Origin: Oceanospirillum sanctuarii | GTDB taxonomy: Bacteria > Pseudomonadota > Gammaproteobacteria > Pseudomonadales > Halomonadaceae | Assembly (NCBI RefSeq): GCF_002150805.1 | Contig: NZ_MTBA01000010.1 | Location: forward strand, 1 to 64,000 | Direction of reading: 5' to 3' | DNA: 64,000 nucleotides | Part shown: positions 1 to 8,166 of the stretch, in pieces | Position numbering within the stretch: the stretch's first letter is position 1 | Layout of the letters: each line of letters begins with the position of its first letter | Notes under the pieces: generated by a model | Seen by the model: only the letters and a program-made list of their open reading frames with translations | Told to the model about the DNA's origin: nothing | Database searches by the model: none | Program-made: the position numbers and the translations under genes

Positions 1-30
1 ATGTGAGAGTAGGACATCGTCAAGCGCCTA
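1..30 (+). rRNA. rrf: 5S ribosomal RNA, 3' end only
   Basis: The first 30 bases match the conserved 3' end of gammaproteobacterial 5S rRNA (ATGTGAGAGTAGG followed by a CATCGTCAAG tail). A strong rho-independent terminator follows at once, as at the end of a ribosomal operon. The rest of the gene, and presumably 23S and 16S, lie upstream of the window. The exact 3' end is approximate. Confidence 0.85.
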
Positions 31-39
31 ATACGAAAA

Positions 40-68
40 CCCCGCTTCTAACGAAGCGGGGTTTTTTT
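40..68 (+). terminator. rRNA operon terminator
   Basis: Perfect 8-bp stem CCCCGCTT/AAGCGGGG with a 6-base loop, followed by seven T. It lies 10 bases after the 5S end and is read in the direction of the rRNA. The 70 bases from here to the IS left end hold nothing recognisable. Confidence 0.92.
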
Positions 69-177
69 ATGCATGAAATTTGCGAAAACCCAGTCTTCTT
101 ATGAGAAATGGAATGAATCTAGCGTTAGCGTTTACTGATTGTAATCCCCCATTTTTAGTCGGAGCTAAAAGTAGAGA

Positions 178-997
178 TTAGGCAGCCTTCATAGGTGGGC
201 GACCTCCATTTGCTTTGTGGGGGCGCTCATGATTGTAAAACAAAGCCAGCGTGTTGCATAATCCGTACCTCTTCTAAAGTCTCAAACAGATGTTTGCTGA
301 CCCAGCTGTATCGTGCCGTCCTGTTAAAACGCCCGATATAAGCATTCTGTTGAGGCTTTACTGGTTGAATATACTCAATGCGGATTGAGTGCTTATGAGC
401 CCACGCCGTAAACTCACGACTGATGAACTCAGGGCCGTTGTCACAGCGGATAACACTCGGCTTGCCTCGCCACTCGATGAGTTGGCTCAGAGCCCTGATC
501 ACTCTTATCGTCGGCAGTGAAAAGCCTGCTTCCATTGCTAAGCCTTCGCGTCTGTAATCATCAAGTACATTGAAAAGGCGGTATGTCCGCCCATCCGATA
601 GCTGATCATGCATAAAGTCCATCGACCACACTTGATTCTGTCGCAGAGGTTGTTTCAGCGGTTCAGGCTTATGTCGCTTCAATCGTCTACGAGGCCGTAT
701 CCTGAGGTTTAGCGACAGTTCACAATAAATCCGATAGACGCGCTTGTGGTTCCAGGTAAACCCCTTCTCATTGCGAAGATAATCAAAACACAGTCCAAAG
801 CCCCAGTCTGACTCCTCTTCCGTCAGCAGGATCAGCCAGTTCACGATCTCCTCATTCTCAGAATGAAGTCTTGGTTAATATCGGTAACAAGTCTCACTGA
901 TTCCAAAGGCTGGCAGGCCAGTTTGATGCTCACCCTTTGTGTGGCGACGGCTTGCTGTGCCATCTCTTTACGGCGAGACGGCTTTACCACTTTTTTT
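178..997 (-). pseudogene. IS3-family transposase OrfB, multiply disrupted
   Basis: Integrase-type (rve, DDE) transposase read in the -1 frame relative to orfA. Homology can be followed from VVKPSRRKEM near 990 to NGGRPPMKAA-stop at 178-180, but only 227-844 stays open. Visible lesions: one base missing near 905-912; TAA where a Gln is expected (875-877); one base missing near 261-264; another near 238-243. The first two catalytic positions (DFMHDQ and CDNGPEF) are present. The third, normally Glu in NAYVERFNRT, is Gly (codon 332-334). All lesions are inferred against the general family pattern, not against a sequenced parent copy. Confidence 0.85.
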
Positions 998-1250
998 GCA
1001 AGGCCTCTTGGACGATCTCGGCCTTCAGTCGCTCTTCAGCGTACATCTTCTTTAAACGGCGATTTTCTTCCTCAAGCTCCTTCATACGAGCCATCAAAGA
1101 GGCATCCATCCCACCATATTTAGCCCGCCATTTATAAAATGAAGCAGAACTCATGCCATGCTCACGGCATAGTTCAGGAACGGGCGTACCCGCTTCAGCT
1201 TGTTTCAAAATCGCCATAATCTGGCTATCGGAATAACGTGACTTTTTCAT
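984..1250 (-). CDS. IS3-family transposase OrfA
   Basis: Intact 88-residue OrfA. An N-terminal helix-turn-helix of the HTH_Tnp_1/IS3 type (SDSQIMAILKQAEAG, then ELCREHGMSSASFYKWRAKYGG) is followed by a leucine-zipper-like helix (KELEEENRRLKKMY). It normally binds the IS ends and, by -1 frameshifting, forms the N-terminus of the OrfAB transposase. The seven-A run just before its stop (991-997, T on the plus strand) is the presumed slippery site. The upstream AAAATCTCCTGCG segment, read on the minus strand, gives a GGAG-type ribosome site. OrfA alone is not catalytic and the downstream orfB is damaged. Confidence 0.88.
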   Translation of the reverse strand: MKKSRYSDSQIMAILKQAEAGTPVPELCREHGMSSASFYKWRAKYGGMDASLMARMKELEEENRRLKKMYAEERLKAEIVQEALQKKW

Positions 1251-1329
1251 GCAAAATCTCCTGCGTATAGATTACGAGAAAATTCTACTTTTGAGCACCG
1301 CTAATTTTCGGGGGGGATTACCTGATAAT

Positions 1330-2442
1330 TTATGCATTATAGATTTTTTCTAATACAGAGTATTTCTCTTTGAATCGCTTGTTCATGATATCTTTATTAT
1401 TTTCTAGGTCTAAACTTGATCTTTTAAAGTTTTTAGCAAGTTTTTCGAAACTGTCATAACTCAAAACATCTACTCTTTCCGCTTCTGTTAGTTCAATGTG
1501 GTTTGGTGAACCGGCTTTAACATGAACAGCTCCTCTCCCCATGGCTATATAGCTTCTTGCGGTAGACATACTGCCTCTGCCCTGCAATATAAGGTTGTTG
1601 CAGGACATAATAATCGCATTGTACGTAAATACATTTGATGTAGTTGGATATGCTGCATCGATATTTTTTTTCTTAATGTGCCTGAGGTAGCCGAGGTATA
1701 TATCAATGAAAACCCTAAAATATTTCTTTCTTTTATTAGTAAATATCAATATCTTATGTTCCGGTATAACATTTTCAGAAACAAGCGCTTTAATAATATT
1801 CAAAGTATCTTTTAGCCCAATTGCTCCTTGTTTTGCACCTATACAAATTGTTCTCTCAGCTCGTGACTCGTTTTTGTTTTTTTGGTATATGCTTGCTACT
1901 TGATCCCAAAGTTGGCTTTTCATAGACTTAAACGCATCCCTGCAGTCATGAAAAACAAAGTTTTGATCTGGTACCAATTTTTCCAGCGCGTTTGAAAAGT
2001 ATGGTTTCGGTGCGATAATATTTTTTACCTTATGTAGAGCATAGATACAATTTTCATCTAAAAAATTATTTTTCGCAGGAATTAAATTGCCGTATTTATT
2101 TTTCGTTTTTAGCCATCTATCTACCTCATCATCTGTTAGATGGATATACGTCCTATCCTGAATGCCATAGTTATCTATTAAGTATCGTAAGGCTGCTGAA
2201 TTCTTGTTATGTAGTGATATAATGGTAATGGTGTTACATTTTTGAATTTCACTAGGTTCTATATCTTTGTAATGAATAGCCTTAACTGATAACTTTTTTT
2301 CTGCAATCAAATTTTGATCATCAAAAGAGGCAACTATGATATTTTCAGAATCAATGCCGCACTTTTTTGTAAGGGTGTCGATATATAGTTCGGTAAATAT
2401 GTTTTCTACTGAGGCAATGATAATATTTTTCATATTGTTCAT
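1330..2442 (-). CDS. AT-rich unknown protein, possibly GT-B-like glycosyltransferase
   Basis: 370 residues, no signal peptide or membrane segment. I do not recognise the family with confidence. The N-terminal half begins with a beta strand and glycine-poor loop (NIIIASVENIFTELYID). The C-terminal half has ICIGAKQGAIGLKDTLNIIKAL and a glycine-rich GRGSMSTARSYIAMGRGAV segment followed by an acidic HIELTEAE stretch. That layout recalls GT-B glycosyltransferases acting on surface polysaccharide. AAAGGAATAAAT precedes the start. It lies 12 bases after epmB on the same strand and is visibly richer in A+T than its neighbours, which suggests acquisition. Its stop codon falls 3 bases inside the IS target repeat, so the IS inserted just past the gene. 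Confidence 0.6.
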   Translation of the reverse strand: MNNMKNIIIASVENIFTELYIDTLTKKCGIDSENIIVASFDDQNLIAEKKLSVKAIHYKDIEPSEIQKCNTITIISLHNKNSAALRYLIDNYGIQDRTYIHLTDDEVDRWLKTKNKYGNLIPAKNNFLDENCIYALHKVKNIIAPKPYFSNALEKLVPDQNFVFHDCRDAFKSMKSQLWDQVASIYQKNKNESRAERTICIGAKQGAIGLKDTLNIIKALVSENVIPEHKILIFTNKRKKYFRVFIDIYLGYLRHIKKKNIDAAYPTTSNVFTYNAIIMSCNNLILQGRGSMSTARSYIAMGRGAVHVKAGSPNHIELTEAERVDVLSYDSFEKLAKNFKRSSLDLENNKDIMNKRFKEKYSVLEKIYNA

Positions 2443-2454
2443 ATTTATTCCTTT

Positions 2455-3504
2455 TTAATACAACAGCATTGTTTTATGTTCTCGCTTTGGCTCTTCCCGA
2501 ACCAGCTTAGGCACGAGAAAACCGGGGAGCTCTTTCTGAAGTTCATGCCAGAGTTCAATCGCTTCCTGATCACTCACGTCAAAATGGCTTGCACCCTTTA
2601 CTGGGTCAAAAGCATGCAGATAGTAAGGAAGGATTCCGGTATCAAAAAGAGTTTCGCTCAATTGAGTTAAAGCGCTCAACGAATCGTTTACGCCTTTTAA
2701 AATGACAGATTGGTTTAATACTGTCATGCCTTGTTCTGTAAGCTGTTTTACTGCATTCTGAACTGCAGTATCAATCTCATTAGCATGATTGATATGCATA
2801 ACCCATATCACTTTGAAACGGGATTCAGAAAGCATCTCAAGAAGTTCGTCGGTAATGCGTTGTGGAATTACAACGGGCAGACGCGTGTGGATGCGTAGCC
2901 GCTTGAGGTGGCGAACCTCGGCAAGTTTCCCGATAAGATTACGTAAACGGTTGTCTGGAGTTGCTAGAGGATCTCCACCGCTAAGGATGACCTCGTTAAT
3001 TGCAGGTTGTCCCTGTAGGTACTCAACAACCTGTTCAATTCGCTCGTTAGAGAGCCCGTTATCAGCGTATGGAAAGTGTCTTCTAAAGCAATAACGGCAG
3101 TTAATAGCACAGGCCCCTGATCCAACCAAAAGAACCCGGCTTTTATATTTGTGAATAAGGCCGGGGATCGGGTTACTTCCACTTTCTTCCAATGGATCCT
3201 GTACATACCCTGGAACATCAAGGGTTTCCTGCTGGAGAGGCAGTACCTGCATCAGAAGAGGGTCATATGGATTACCTTTCTGCATACGGTCGCGGTAAGG
3301 CTTGGGTACTCGAAGGCTAAACAGCTGATGCCCTGCTTTTGCACCTTCCAGATACGTTTCCGGCAGTTCCAGCTCTTTGATCAAAGCTTCTGGAGAGATC
3401 TGACTCTCCTTTAGTAAAATCTGCCAGCTGTTTTCCATAGAGTTTTCGTGTGTTTTATCGGCAGGTAACTGCACAGAGGATTCAGAAACAGGTATCATTG
3501 GCAA
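2455..3504 (-). CDS. epmB: EF-P beta-lysylation lysine 2,3-aminomutase EpmB
   Basis: Radical-SAM, PLP-dependent aminomutase that turns (S)-alpha-lysine into (R)-beta-lysine for attachment to elongation factor P. The cluster-binding CxxxCxxC motif is seen as C132-AINC-RYC (C132, C136, C139), followed by FRRHFPY; the SAM-contacting ILSGGDPL motif follows. The 349 residues fit the EpmB/YjeK family, which lacks the extra domains of clostridial lysine aminomutase. It is divergent from efp across 67 bases, the usual arrangement. The start is uncertain: no clear ribosome site precedes residue 1, and Met23 is an alternative. Confidence 0.95.
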   Translation of the reverse strand: MPMIPVSESSVQLPADKTHENSMENSWQILLKESQISPEALIKELELPETYLEGAKAGHQLFSLRVPKPYRDRMQKGNPYDPLLMQVLPLQQETLDVPGYVQDPLEESGSNPIPGLIHKYKSRVLLVGSGACAINCRYCFRRHFPYADNGLSNERIEQVVEYLQGQPAINEVILSGGDPLATPDNRLRNLIGKLAEVRHLKRLRIHTRLPVVIPQRITDELLEMLSESRFKVIWVMHINHANEIDTAVQNAVKQLTEQGMTVLNQSVILKGVNDSLSALTQLSETLFDTGILPYYLHAFDPVKGASHFDVSDQEAIELWHELQKELPGFLVPKLVREEPKREHKTMLLY

Positions 3505-3571
3505 CCAGATATTGTTGATCAGGAAAGGTCGTTTGCCTTTCCGACTAATTAAGAGATATTGGTGATATTTT

Positions 3572-4138
3572 ATGGCGAACTATTCTACCAACGAATTCAA
3601 GTCGGGTCTTAAGGTAATGCTTGAGGGCGACCCTTGCTCCATTCTGGAGAACGAATACGTTAAGCCTGGTAAAGGTCAGGCCTTTAACCGCGTTAAGCTG
3701 CGTAACCTGAACACCGGCCGTGTTTGGGAACGTACCTTTAAGTCCGGTGAAAGCCTGGAAGGTGCTGATGTTATGGAATATGACATGGAGTATCTGTACA
3801 CCGATGGTGAGTTCTGGCACTTCATGTCTACTGACGGTTCTTTCGAACAGCACGCTGCAGACGAGAAGGCTGTAGGTGAAACCGTTAAGTGGCTGAAAGA
3901 GCAGGAAACTTATGCTGTGACTCTGTTCAATGGTTCTCCTATTTCTGTTACTCCACCGAACTTCATCGTTCTGGAAGTGACTGAAACGGACCCAGGTCTG
4001 AAAGGTGATACTGCTCAGGGTGGTTCTAAGCCAGCAACTCTGACAACAGGTGCTATGGTTCGTGTTCCTCTGTTCGTGAACATTGGCGATAACCTGAAAA
4101 TTGATACCCGTACTGGTGACTACGTAAGCCGCGCTTAA
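3572..4138 (+). CDS. efp: Translation elongation factor P
   Basis: 188 residues, full length. EF-P binds between the P and E sites and rescues ribosomes stalled at polyproline. The N-terminal KOW-like domain contains KPGKGQAF, with Lys34 as the site that EpmA beta-lysylates. The two C-terminal OB domains end in the conserved [11 protein letters not shown]. The start is fixed by GAGATATTGGTG upstream and by match to the family N-terminus. Codon use is strongly biased, as expected for a highly expressed factor. A terminator follows, so epmA probably has its own promoter. Confidence 0.98.
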   Translation: MANYSTNEFKSGLKVMLEGDPCSILENEYVKPGKGQAFNRVKLRNLNTGRVWERTFKSGESLEGADVMEYDMEYLYTDGEFWHFMSTDGSFEQHAADEKAVGETVKWLKEQETYAVTLFNGSPISVTPPNFIVLEVTETDPGLKGDTAQGGSKPATLTTGAMVRVPLFVNIGDNLKIDTRTGDYVSRA

Positions 4139-4162
4139 GTCGCTTACCTCTCCAGTTAAAAG

Positions 4163-4185
4163 AACCGGCTCAGGCCGGTTTTTTT
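4163..4185 (+). terminator. efp terminator
   Basis: Stem AACCGGC/GCCGGTT with loop TCAG, then a T run, 24 bases after the efp stop. Confidence 0.88.
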
Positions 4186-4205
4186 CTTTCTGTTTATAGC
4201 GTTGA

Positions 4206-4218
4206 GAGAATGATTCTC
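4206..4218. promoter_or_regulatory. Fur-box-like palindrome before epmA
   Basis: GAGAATGATTCTC is a perfect 6-1-6 palindrome, 10 bases before the epmA start codon. It resembles the core of a Fur box (consensus GATAAT-N-ATTATC arms) with one substitution per arm. It may instead be chance, or a structure overlapping the ribosome site. No iron gene is nearby. Confidence 0.3.
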
Positions 4219-4228
4219 GAGGTTAAGC

Positions 4229-5209
4229 ATGTCCCTTGATAAAGACCTTTGGTGCCCTTCAGCCAGTATAGAAAACCTCAGGCTAAGGGCTGAATTGCTC
4301 AAGCAAGTTCGAAACTTTTTTGACGAGTGCGGCGTTCTTGAGGTGCAGACGCCAGTGTTGGGCCGGGCAGGGAGCACAGATGCTTACCTGAACTCTATGA
4401 CAAGTCACTGCTCTGGCGGAGGTGTCAGCGAACCATTAGACCTTTATCTTCAGACATCGCCTGAATTTCATATGAAGCGTCTTTTGGCGGCGGGTAGTGG
4501 CGCTATATGGCAGCTGGCTATAAGTTTTCGCAATGGTGAATACAGTGAACGCCATAATCCTGAGTTTGCCATGCTGGAGTGGTATCAGCCAGGTTACGAT
4601 CTTAATGATTTGATGGCGGAAGTGCAGTCGCTGATTTCAGAGGTGCTTGAAGTCGATAACTTTAGCTGTCAAAGCTACCGCTCTCTGTTCAGGGCGCATC
4701 TGGATGTTGATCCTTTCAGCTCCGAATTGTCAGAGCTACAAGCGTTATCCCATACAAAAACCGGGATTACGGCTGATGATCTGGATCGTGATGGTTGCTG
4801 TGATCTGTTAATGAGTGCCTGTATTGAGCCATTACTGGGCAGGGATGAAATTACCTTTGTAATCGACTACCCGGCTTCACAGGCGGCTCTTGCCAAGGTA
4901 AAGCAGGATTATGAGGGCGATCTTGTTGCAGCGCGTTTTGAATGCTATTACCGAGGGATAGAGTTAGCTAACGGCTATCATGAGCTGACTGATGCAGAGG
5001 AACAGGCTAAGCGCTTTGCCGCTGATAATGAGCAAAGGCGAGAGCTTGGTTTACCTGAAGTAGCGGCAGATCAGCATCTTGTAAACGCATTGGCATCGGG
5101 TATTCCTGAATGTGCGGGTGTCGCGCTGGGTTTTGACCGTTTACTGATGCTTAAAGCGGGTGCTGATCGCTTATCCGATGTGATCAGTTTTAGTATTGAT
5201 AGGGCGTAA
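4229..5209 (+). CDS. epmA: EF-P--(R)-beta-lysine ligase EpmA
   Basis: Paralogue of class II lysyl-tRNA synthetase without the tRNA anticodon-binding domain (326 residues against about 500). It adenylates beta-lysine and transfers it to Lys34 of EF-P. Class II motifs are visible: motif 2 around FRNGEYSERHNPEFAMLEWY (near residues 106-125) and motif 3 near the C-terminus (ALGFDRLLMLKAGADRL). GAGG precedes the start. It sits directly after efp, completing the epmB-efp-epmA set. The alternative name is genX/poxA/yjeA. Confidence 0.96.
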   Translation: MSLDKDLWCPSASIENLRLRAELLKQVRNFFDECGVLEVQTPVLGRAGSTDAYLNSMTSHCSGGGVSEPLDLYLQTSPEFHMKRLLAAGSGAIWQLAISFRNGEYSERHNPEFAMLEWYQPGYDLNDLMAEVQSLISEVLEVDNFSCQSYRSLFRAHLDVDPFSSELSELQALSHTKTGITADDLDRDGCCDLLMSACIEPLLGRDEITFVIDYPASQAALAKVKQDYEGDLVAARFECYYRGIELANGYHELTDAEEQAKRFAADNEQRRELGLPEVAADQHLVNALASGIPECAGVALGFDRLLMLKAGADRLSDVISFSIDRA

Positions 5210-5238
5210 AAGTCTTATCAATAATGATGCGTAAGCAT

Positions 5239-5269
5239 AAAAAAAGCGTAGCCGATGCTACGCTTTTTT
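5239..5269. terminator. Bidirectional terminator between epmA and psd
   Basis: Stem AGCGTAGC/GCTACGCT with loop CGAT, flanked by A run on the left and T run on the right. It can stop both epmA (plus) and psd (minus), which converge here. Confidence 0.9.
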
Positions 5270-5291
5270 GTCTTTCACTCAAAGCTTCGGA

Positions 5292-6206
5292 TCATTCTTC
5301 TTCAGAAGCTTTTGTTTCTGCGTTTTCACCTGATGAGTCATCAGTATCGGTCAGAAACTGACCAAAGTACTCACCCATACGGGTCGGAGAGCCGGCTTCA
5401 AAGCGATCCAGAAACTCAGCCATCTCAGGGCCATACAACATAACGATGGTTGAACCCAGTTTGAAGCGACCCAGTTCCGCACCCTTCTCGAGAGTAATCG
5501 CCTGAGGCTGCTCAGAATAGTTGCTGACAGCGACTTCACGATTCAGAGGCGTTACCTGACCACTCCAGACGGTTTCAATACTGGCAACGATCATCGCACC
5601 GACAAGAACCATCGCCATAGGGCCATGTTCAGTGTCGAAAATGGCGACAACGCGTTCGTTACGGGCAAACAGACCATCAACGTTTTCTGTGGTTGCCGGA
5701 TTCACCGAGAACAGGCGACCCGGAACATGGATCATCTGACGCAGGGTGCCCGTCACTGGCATGTGAATGCGGTGATAGTCCTTAGGCGACAGATAGATGG
5801 TTGCAAACTGACCGCCCATAAAAGGCGCAGCACGCTCAACATCGCCACCCAGTAGTTCCAGTACCGAGTAGCTGTGCCCTTTAGCCTGAAAAATTCGACC
5901 GTAATCAATCGGCCCCAGTTGGCTAACGGTACCGTCTACCGGGCAAGCCATGCTGTTTTCCAGAGAAACAACCGGGCGCACGCCTTCTTTCAGCGGGCGG
6001 GTGAAGAACTCATTAAAGTTCTCATACGCCTTAGGGTTTGGCTGTGCAGCCTCTTCCATGTCGACTTTGAATGCTTTAATAAACTGGCCAATCAGCAAAT
6101 TTTTCAGCCAGCCAATGCGGCTTTGGGCCAGAAAGCCCACCAGTCTGGAGATCAGATGGTGGGGGAGTGGATACTGTATCGCTGCAAACAGCTTCTTTTT
6201 ATTCAC
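5292..6206 (-). CDS. psd: Phosphatidylserine decarboxylase proenzyme
   Basis: Inner-membrane enzyme that makes phosphatidylethanolamine by pyruvoyl-dependent decarboxylation of phosphatidylserine. The 304-residue proenzyme cleaves itself at LGST (250-253), and Ser252 becomes the pyruvoyl group of the alpha chain. The likely triad partners are Asp91 in CPVDGTV and His148 in YHRIHMP. The acidic tail after residue 290 (DDSSGENAE) is an extension beyond the usual end. It starts 9 bases after the rhodanese gene and is probably co-transcribed with it, as in Pseudomonas. Confidence 0.97.
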   Translation of the reverse strand: MNKKKLFAAIQYPLPHHLISRLVGFLAQSRIGWLKNLLIGQFIKAFKVDMEEAAQPNPKAYENFNEFFTRPLKEGVRPVVSLENSMACPVDGTVSQLGPIDYGRIFQAKGHSYSVLELLGGDVERAAPFMGGQFATIYLSPKDYHRIHMPVTGTLRQMIHVPGRLFSVNPATTENVDGLFARNERVVAIFDTEHGPMAMVLVGAMIVASIETVWSGQVTPLNREVAVSNYSEQPQAITLEKGAELGRFKLGSTIVMLYGPEMAEFLDRFEAGSPTRMGEYFGQFLTDTDDSSGENAETKASEEE

Positions 6207-6215
6207 GTATGAACC

Positions 6216-7046
6216 TTAGGTTTCAATCGGTGTGTCGGAGCGGTTGCCCCATTCGTTCCAGGAACCGTCATAAGCGCGAACCTGCTTAAAGCCGAGTATT
6301 TTACCTAATAACCAGGTAAAACCCGAGCGGTGATGAGACTGACAGTAGGTTGCAATCTCCTGATCCATTGTCAGGCCCTTCGTTTGCAGCTCTGTGATGA
6401 TCTCAGCCATGTCGCGAATACGCAGTTCGTTCTCTTTATCCATCGCTTCAGTCCACTCATAGTGAACTGCCGTTGGGATATGACCGGCACGCTCTGCTTT
6501 AGAAGCCGTACCTTCATACTCGCCACGGGAGCGGGAATCCCAAACGGCAAAGTTCTCAGTGCTGATTTTAGACTTCAGCTCATCCATCTCAATGCGCTCA
6601 TTAAGATTGATATGGTCGGCCTTGTAGTCTGTTACAACAGGTAGGGCTTCTTCCTGCTGTTGAGGTTTGCCATCCGCACGCCAGGCCAGAATACCGCCAT
6701 TCAGATAGGAGTAACGGGAATGCCCCATCACTTCTAACGTCCACATCAAACGACCTGCCCAACCGCCACCTTCATCATCGTAGGCCACGACATGGGTATC
6801 ACGACTCAGACCTAGCTCAGAGAACAAGGTGGTCAGCTGTTCAGTGGTTGGTAACTTGTTAGGTACAGGCGCTGAGCCGGTAAACAGACGACGGTAGTCC
6901 AGAAAGATTGCCCCGGGCACATGTCCCTGGTCATAACACTCACGGGTGCAGGATACATCGATAATCAGCAGGTCTTCGCTGCCGAGCTTGGCCTCCAGCT
7001 GATCAGAGTCGATCAGCAGAGGTAACAGGTTGTTTTCAGAGCTCAT
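6216..7046 (-). CDS. rhdA: Tandem-domain rhodanese, thiosulfate sulfurtransferase
   Basis: 276 residues in two rhodanese domains. The N-terminal one is inactive (residues about 10-125). The C-terminal one carries the active loop CQSHHRS with Cys235, nearly identical to the CQTHHRS loop known from Azotobacter RhdA and different from the CRxGx[RT] loops of most sulfurtransferases. It transfers sulfane sulfur to thiophilic acceptors in the cytoplasm. It is the first gene of the rhdA-psd unit; GGGAGAAGAAA before the start serves as ribosome site. Mercaptopyruvate sulfurtransferase is a less likely alternative. Confidence 0.88.
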   Translation of the reverse strand: MSSENNLLPLLIDSDQLEAKLGSEDLLIIDVSCTRECYDQGHVPGAIFLDYRRLFTGSAPVPNKLPTTEQLTTLFSELGLSRDTHVVAYDDEGGGWAGRLMWTLEVMGHSRYSYLNGGILAWRADGKPQQQEEALPVVTDYKADHINLNERIEMDELKSKISTENFAVWDSRSRGEYEGTASKAERAGHIPTAVHYEWTEAMDKENELRIRDMAEIITELQTKGLTMDQEIATYCQSHHRSGFTWLLGKILGFKQVRAYDGSWNEWGNRSDTPIET

Positions 7047-7230
7047 TTTCTTCTCCCAAGAGGAAGTGACATTAGTGCCTTGATACCACTCCGGTTACAA
7101 AAAATAAAGTTTCATAAAAAATGTTTCTTTAATCTCAAAGCTACGGGGTGCACAATAAATTTCAACTTCTCTGAATATAGAATAAACAGAAAATCAGGCT
7201 GTTGCCCTGAGTCAGGGGGATTACACTGCT

Positions 7231-7257
7231 TAAAGTAATTGCCCTTGCGGACGATAG
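7231..7257 (+). promoter_or_regulatory. Sigma-28 (FliA) type promoter of motAB
   Basis: TAAA at 7231-7234, a 15-base spacer, then GACGATAG at 7250-7257. This matches the flagellar sigma-28 consensus TAAA-N15-GCCGATAA at all -35 bases and 6 of 8 -10 bases. It lies 46 bases before motA, a known class III flagellar gene. Confidence 0.72.
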
Positions 7258-7303
7258 TTAAAGGCAGACTGCAGCAGTAAACACCAAGTTTAAGGATATC
7301 GAT

Positions 7304-8155
7304 ATGTTATTGATTATTGGTGCATTAATCGTTTTAGCCAGTGTCGGGGGCGGTTATGTACTGTCTCACGGTTACCTACCGATGCTTTGGCAGCCCTATG
7401 AGCTGATCATTATCTGTGGTGCGGCTTTTGGTGCCTTTGTTATCGCCAACAGCAAGCACACTATTGTTGAAGTTCTGAAGAGCGCGCCGAAACTGATCGC
7501 AGGTTCTGGCATTAACCGCGCTTTTTACATGGATCTGCTCAGCCTAATGCACGATCTTTTCGCCAAGATCCGTAAGGAAGGCATCATTGCCATTGAAGAG
7601 GATATTGAAGACCCGGAGCAAAGTCCGATCTTTACCGGGTACCCTGCTATTGCCAAGCATAAAGAACTGGTGGAGTTTATCTGTGATTACGTTCGCCTGA
7701 TCAGTTCCGGCAATATGCAATCCCATGAACTGGAAAGTTTGATGGATGCTGAAATTGAAACCATTCAGCATGAGATGGCTGAGCCTGCACATGCGGTGAC
7801 CAGTGTTGGTGACGCTTTACCGGGTTTTGGTATTGTTGCTGCGGTACTGGGTATCACCATTACCATGAAAGATATTGCCGCTCCGCCCGAAGTCCTTGGG
7901 TTGCACATTGCAGCGGCGCTTGTAGGCACCTTCCTAGGTATTTTGCTTTCTTATGGTTTTGTGGGGCCTATGGCAAATGCCATGAACAATGAAGTACATG
8001 AGAAGATTAAAGCATTCGAATGTATTAAGGCGTGTCTGATCGCCAACATGAATGGTCTGGCACCTCAGATGTCTATCGAATTTGGCCGTAAGATGTTGTT
8101 TTCCAGTGTTCGTCCAAGCTTTAACGAGCTGGAAGAACATGTACGTTCCCGCTAA
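7304..8155 (+). CDS. motA: Flagellar motor stator protein MotA
   Basis: 283 residues, four membrane segments (about 2-20, 30-50, 165-190, 197-218) and a large cytoplasmic loop that contacts FliG. It forms the ion channel of the stator with MotB. The length and the N-terminus MLLIIGALIVLASVGGGYV fit the H+-type MotA better than the shorter PomA. AAGGATATCGAT precedes the start. motB begins 11 bases after its stop. Transcription is probably flagellar, from the sigma-28-like site upstream. Confidence 0.95.
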   Translation: MLLIIGALIVLASVGGGYVLSHGYLPMLWQPYELIIICGAAFGAFVIANSKHTIVEVLKSAPKLIAGSGINRAFYMDLLSLMHDLFAKIRKEGIIAIEEDIEDPEQSPIFTGYPAIAKHKELVEFICDYVRLISSGNMQSHELESLMDAEIETIQHEMAEPAHAVTSVGDALPGFGIVAAVLGITITMKDIAAPPEVLGLHIAAALVGTFLGILLSYGFVGPMANAMNNEVHEKIKAFECIKACLIANMNGLAPQMSIEFGRKMLFSSVRPSFNELEEHVRSR

Positions 8156-8166
8156 CGGAGTCCGGC

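Larger units (their letters stand above)
140..1322 (-). mobile_element. Decayed IS3-family insertion sequence
   Basis: An element of about 1.18 kb with related ends. The left end reads TGTAATCCCCC from 140; the right end, read inward on the minus strand from 1322, gives GGTAATCCCCCC. Both are followed by a shared CAAAAGTAGA/CTAAAAGTAGA inner block. A 4-bp direct repeat TGAT flanks it (136-139 and 1323-1326), a length known for some IS3 subgroups. It carries orfA and a broken orfB, joined at an A7G slippery run as expected for programmed -1 frameshifting. The right terminal dinucleotide is GG instead of TG. The orfB lesions imply that it can no longer move by itself. Confidence 0.88.

Noticed and set aside
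863-1137. Plus-strand open frames across the IS
   Set aside because: They are reverse readings of transposase orfA and the orfA/orfB junction.
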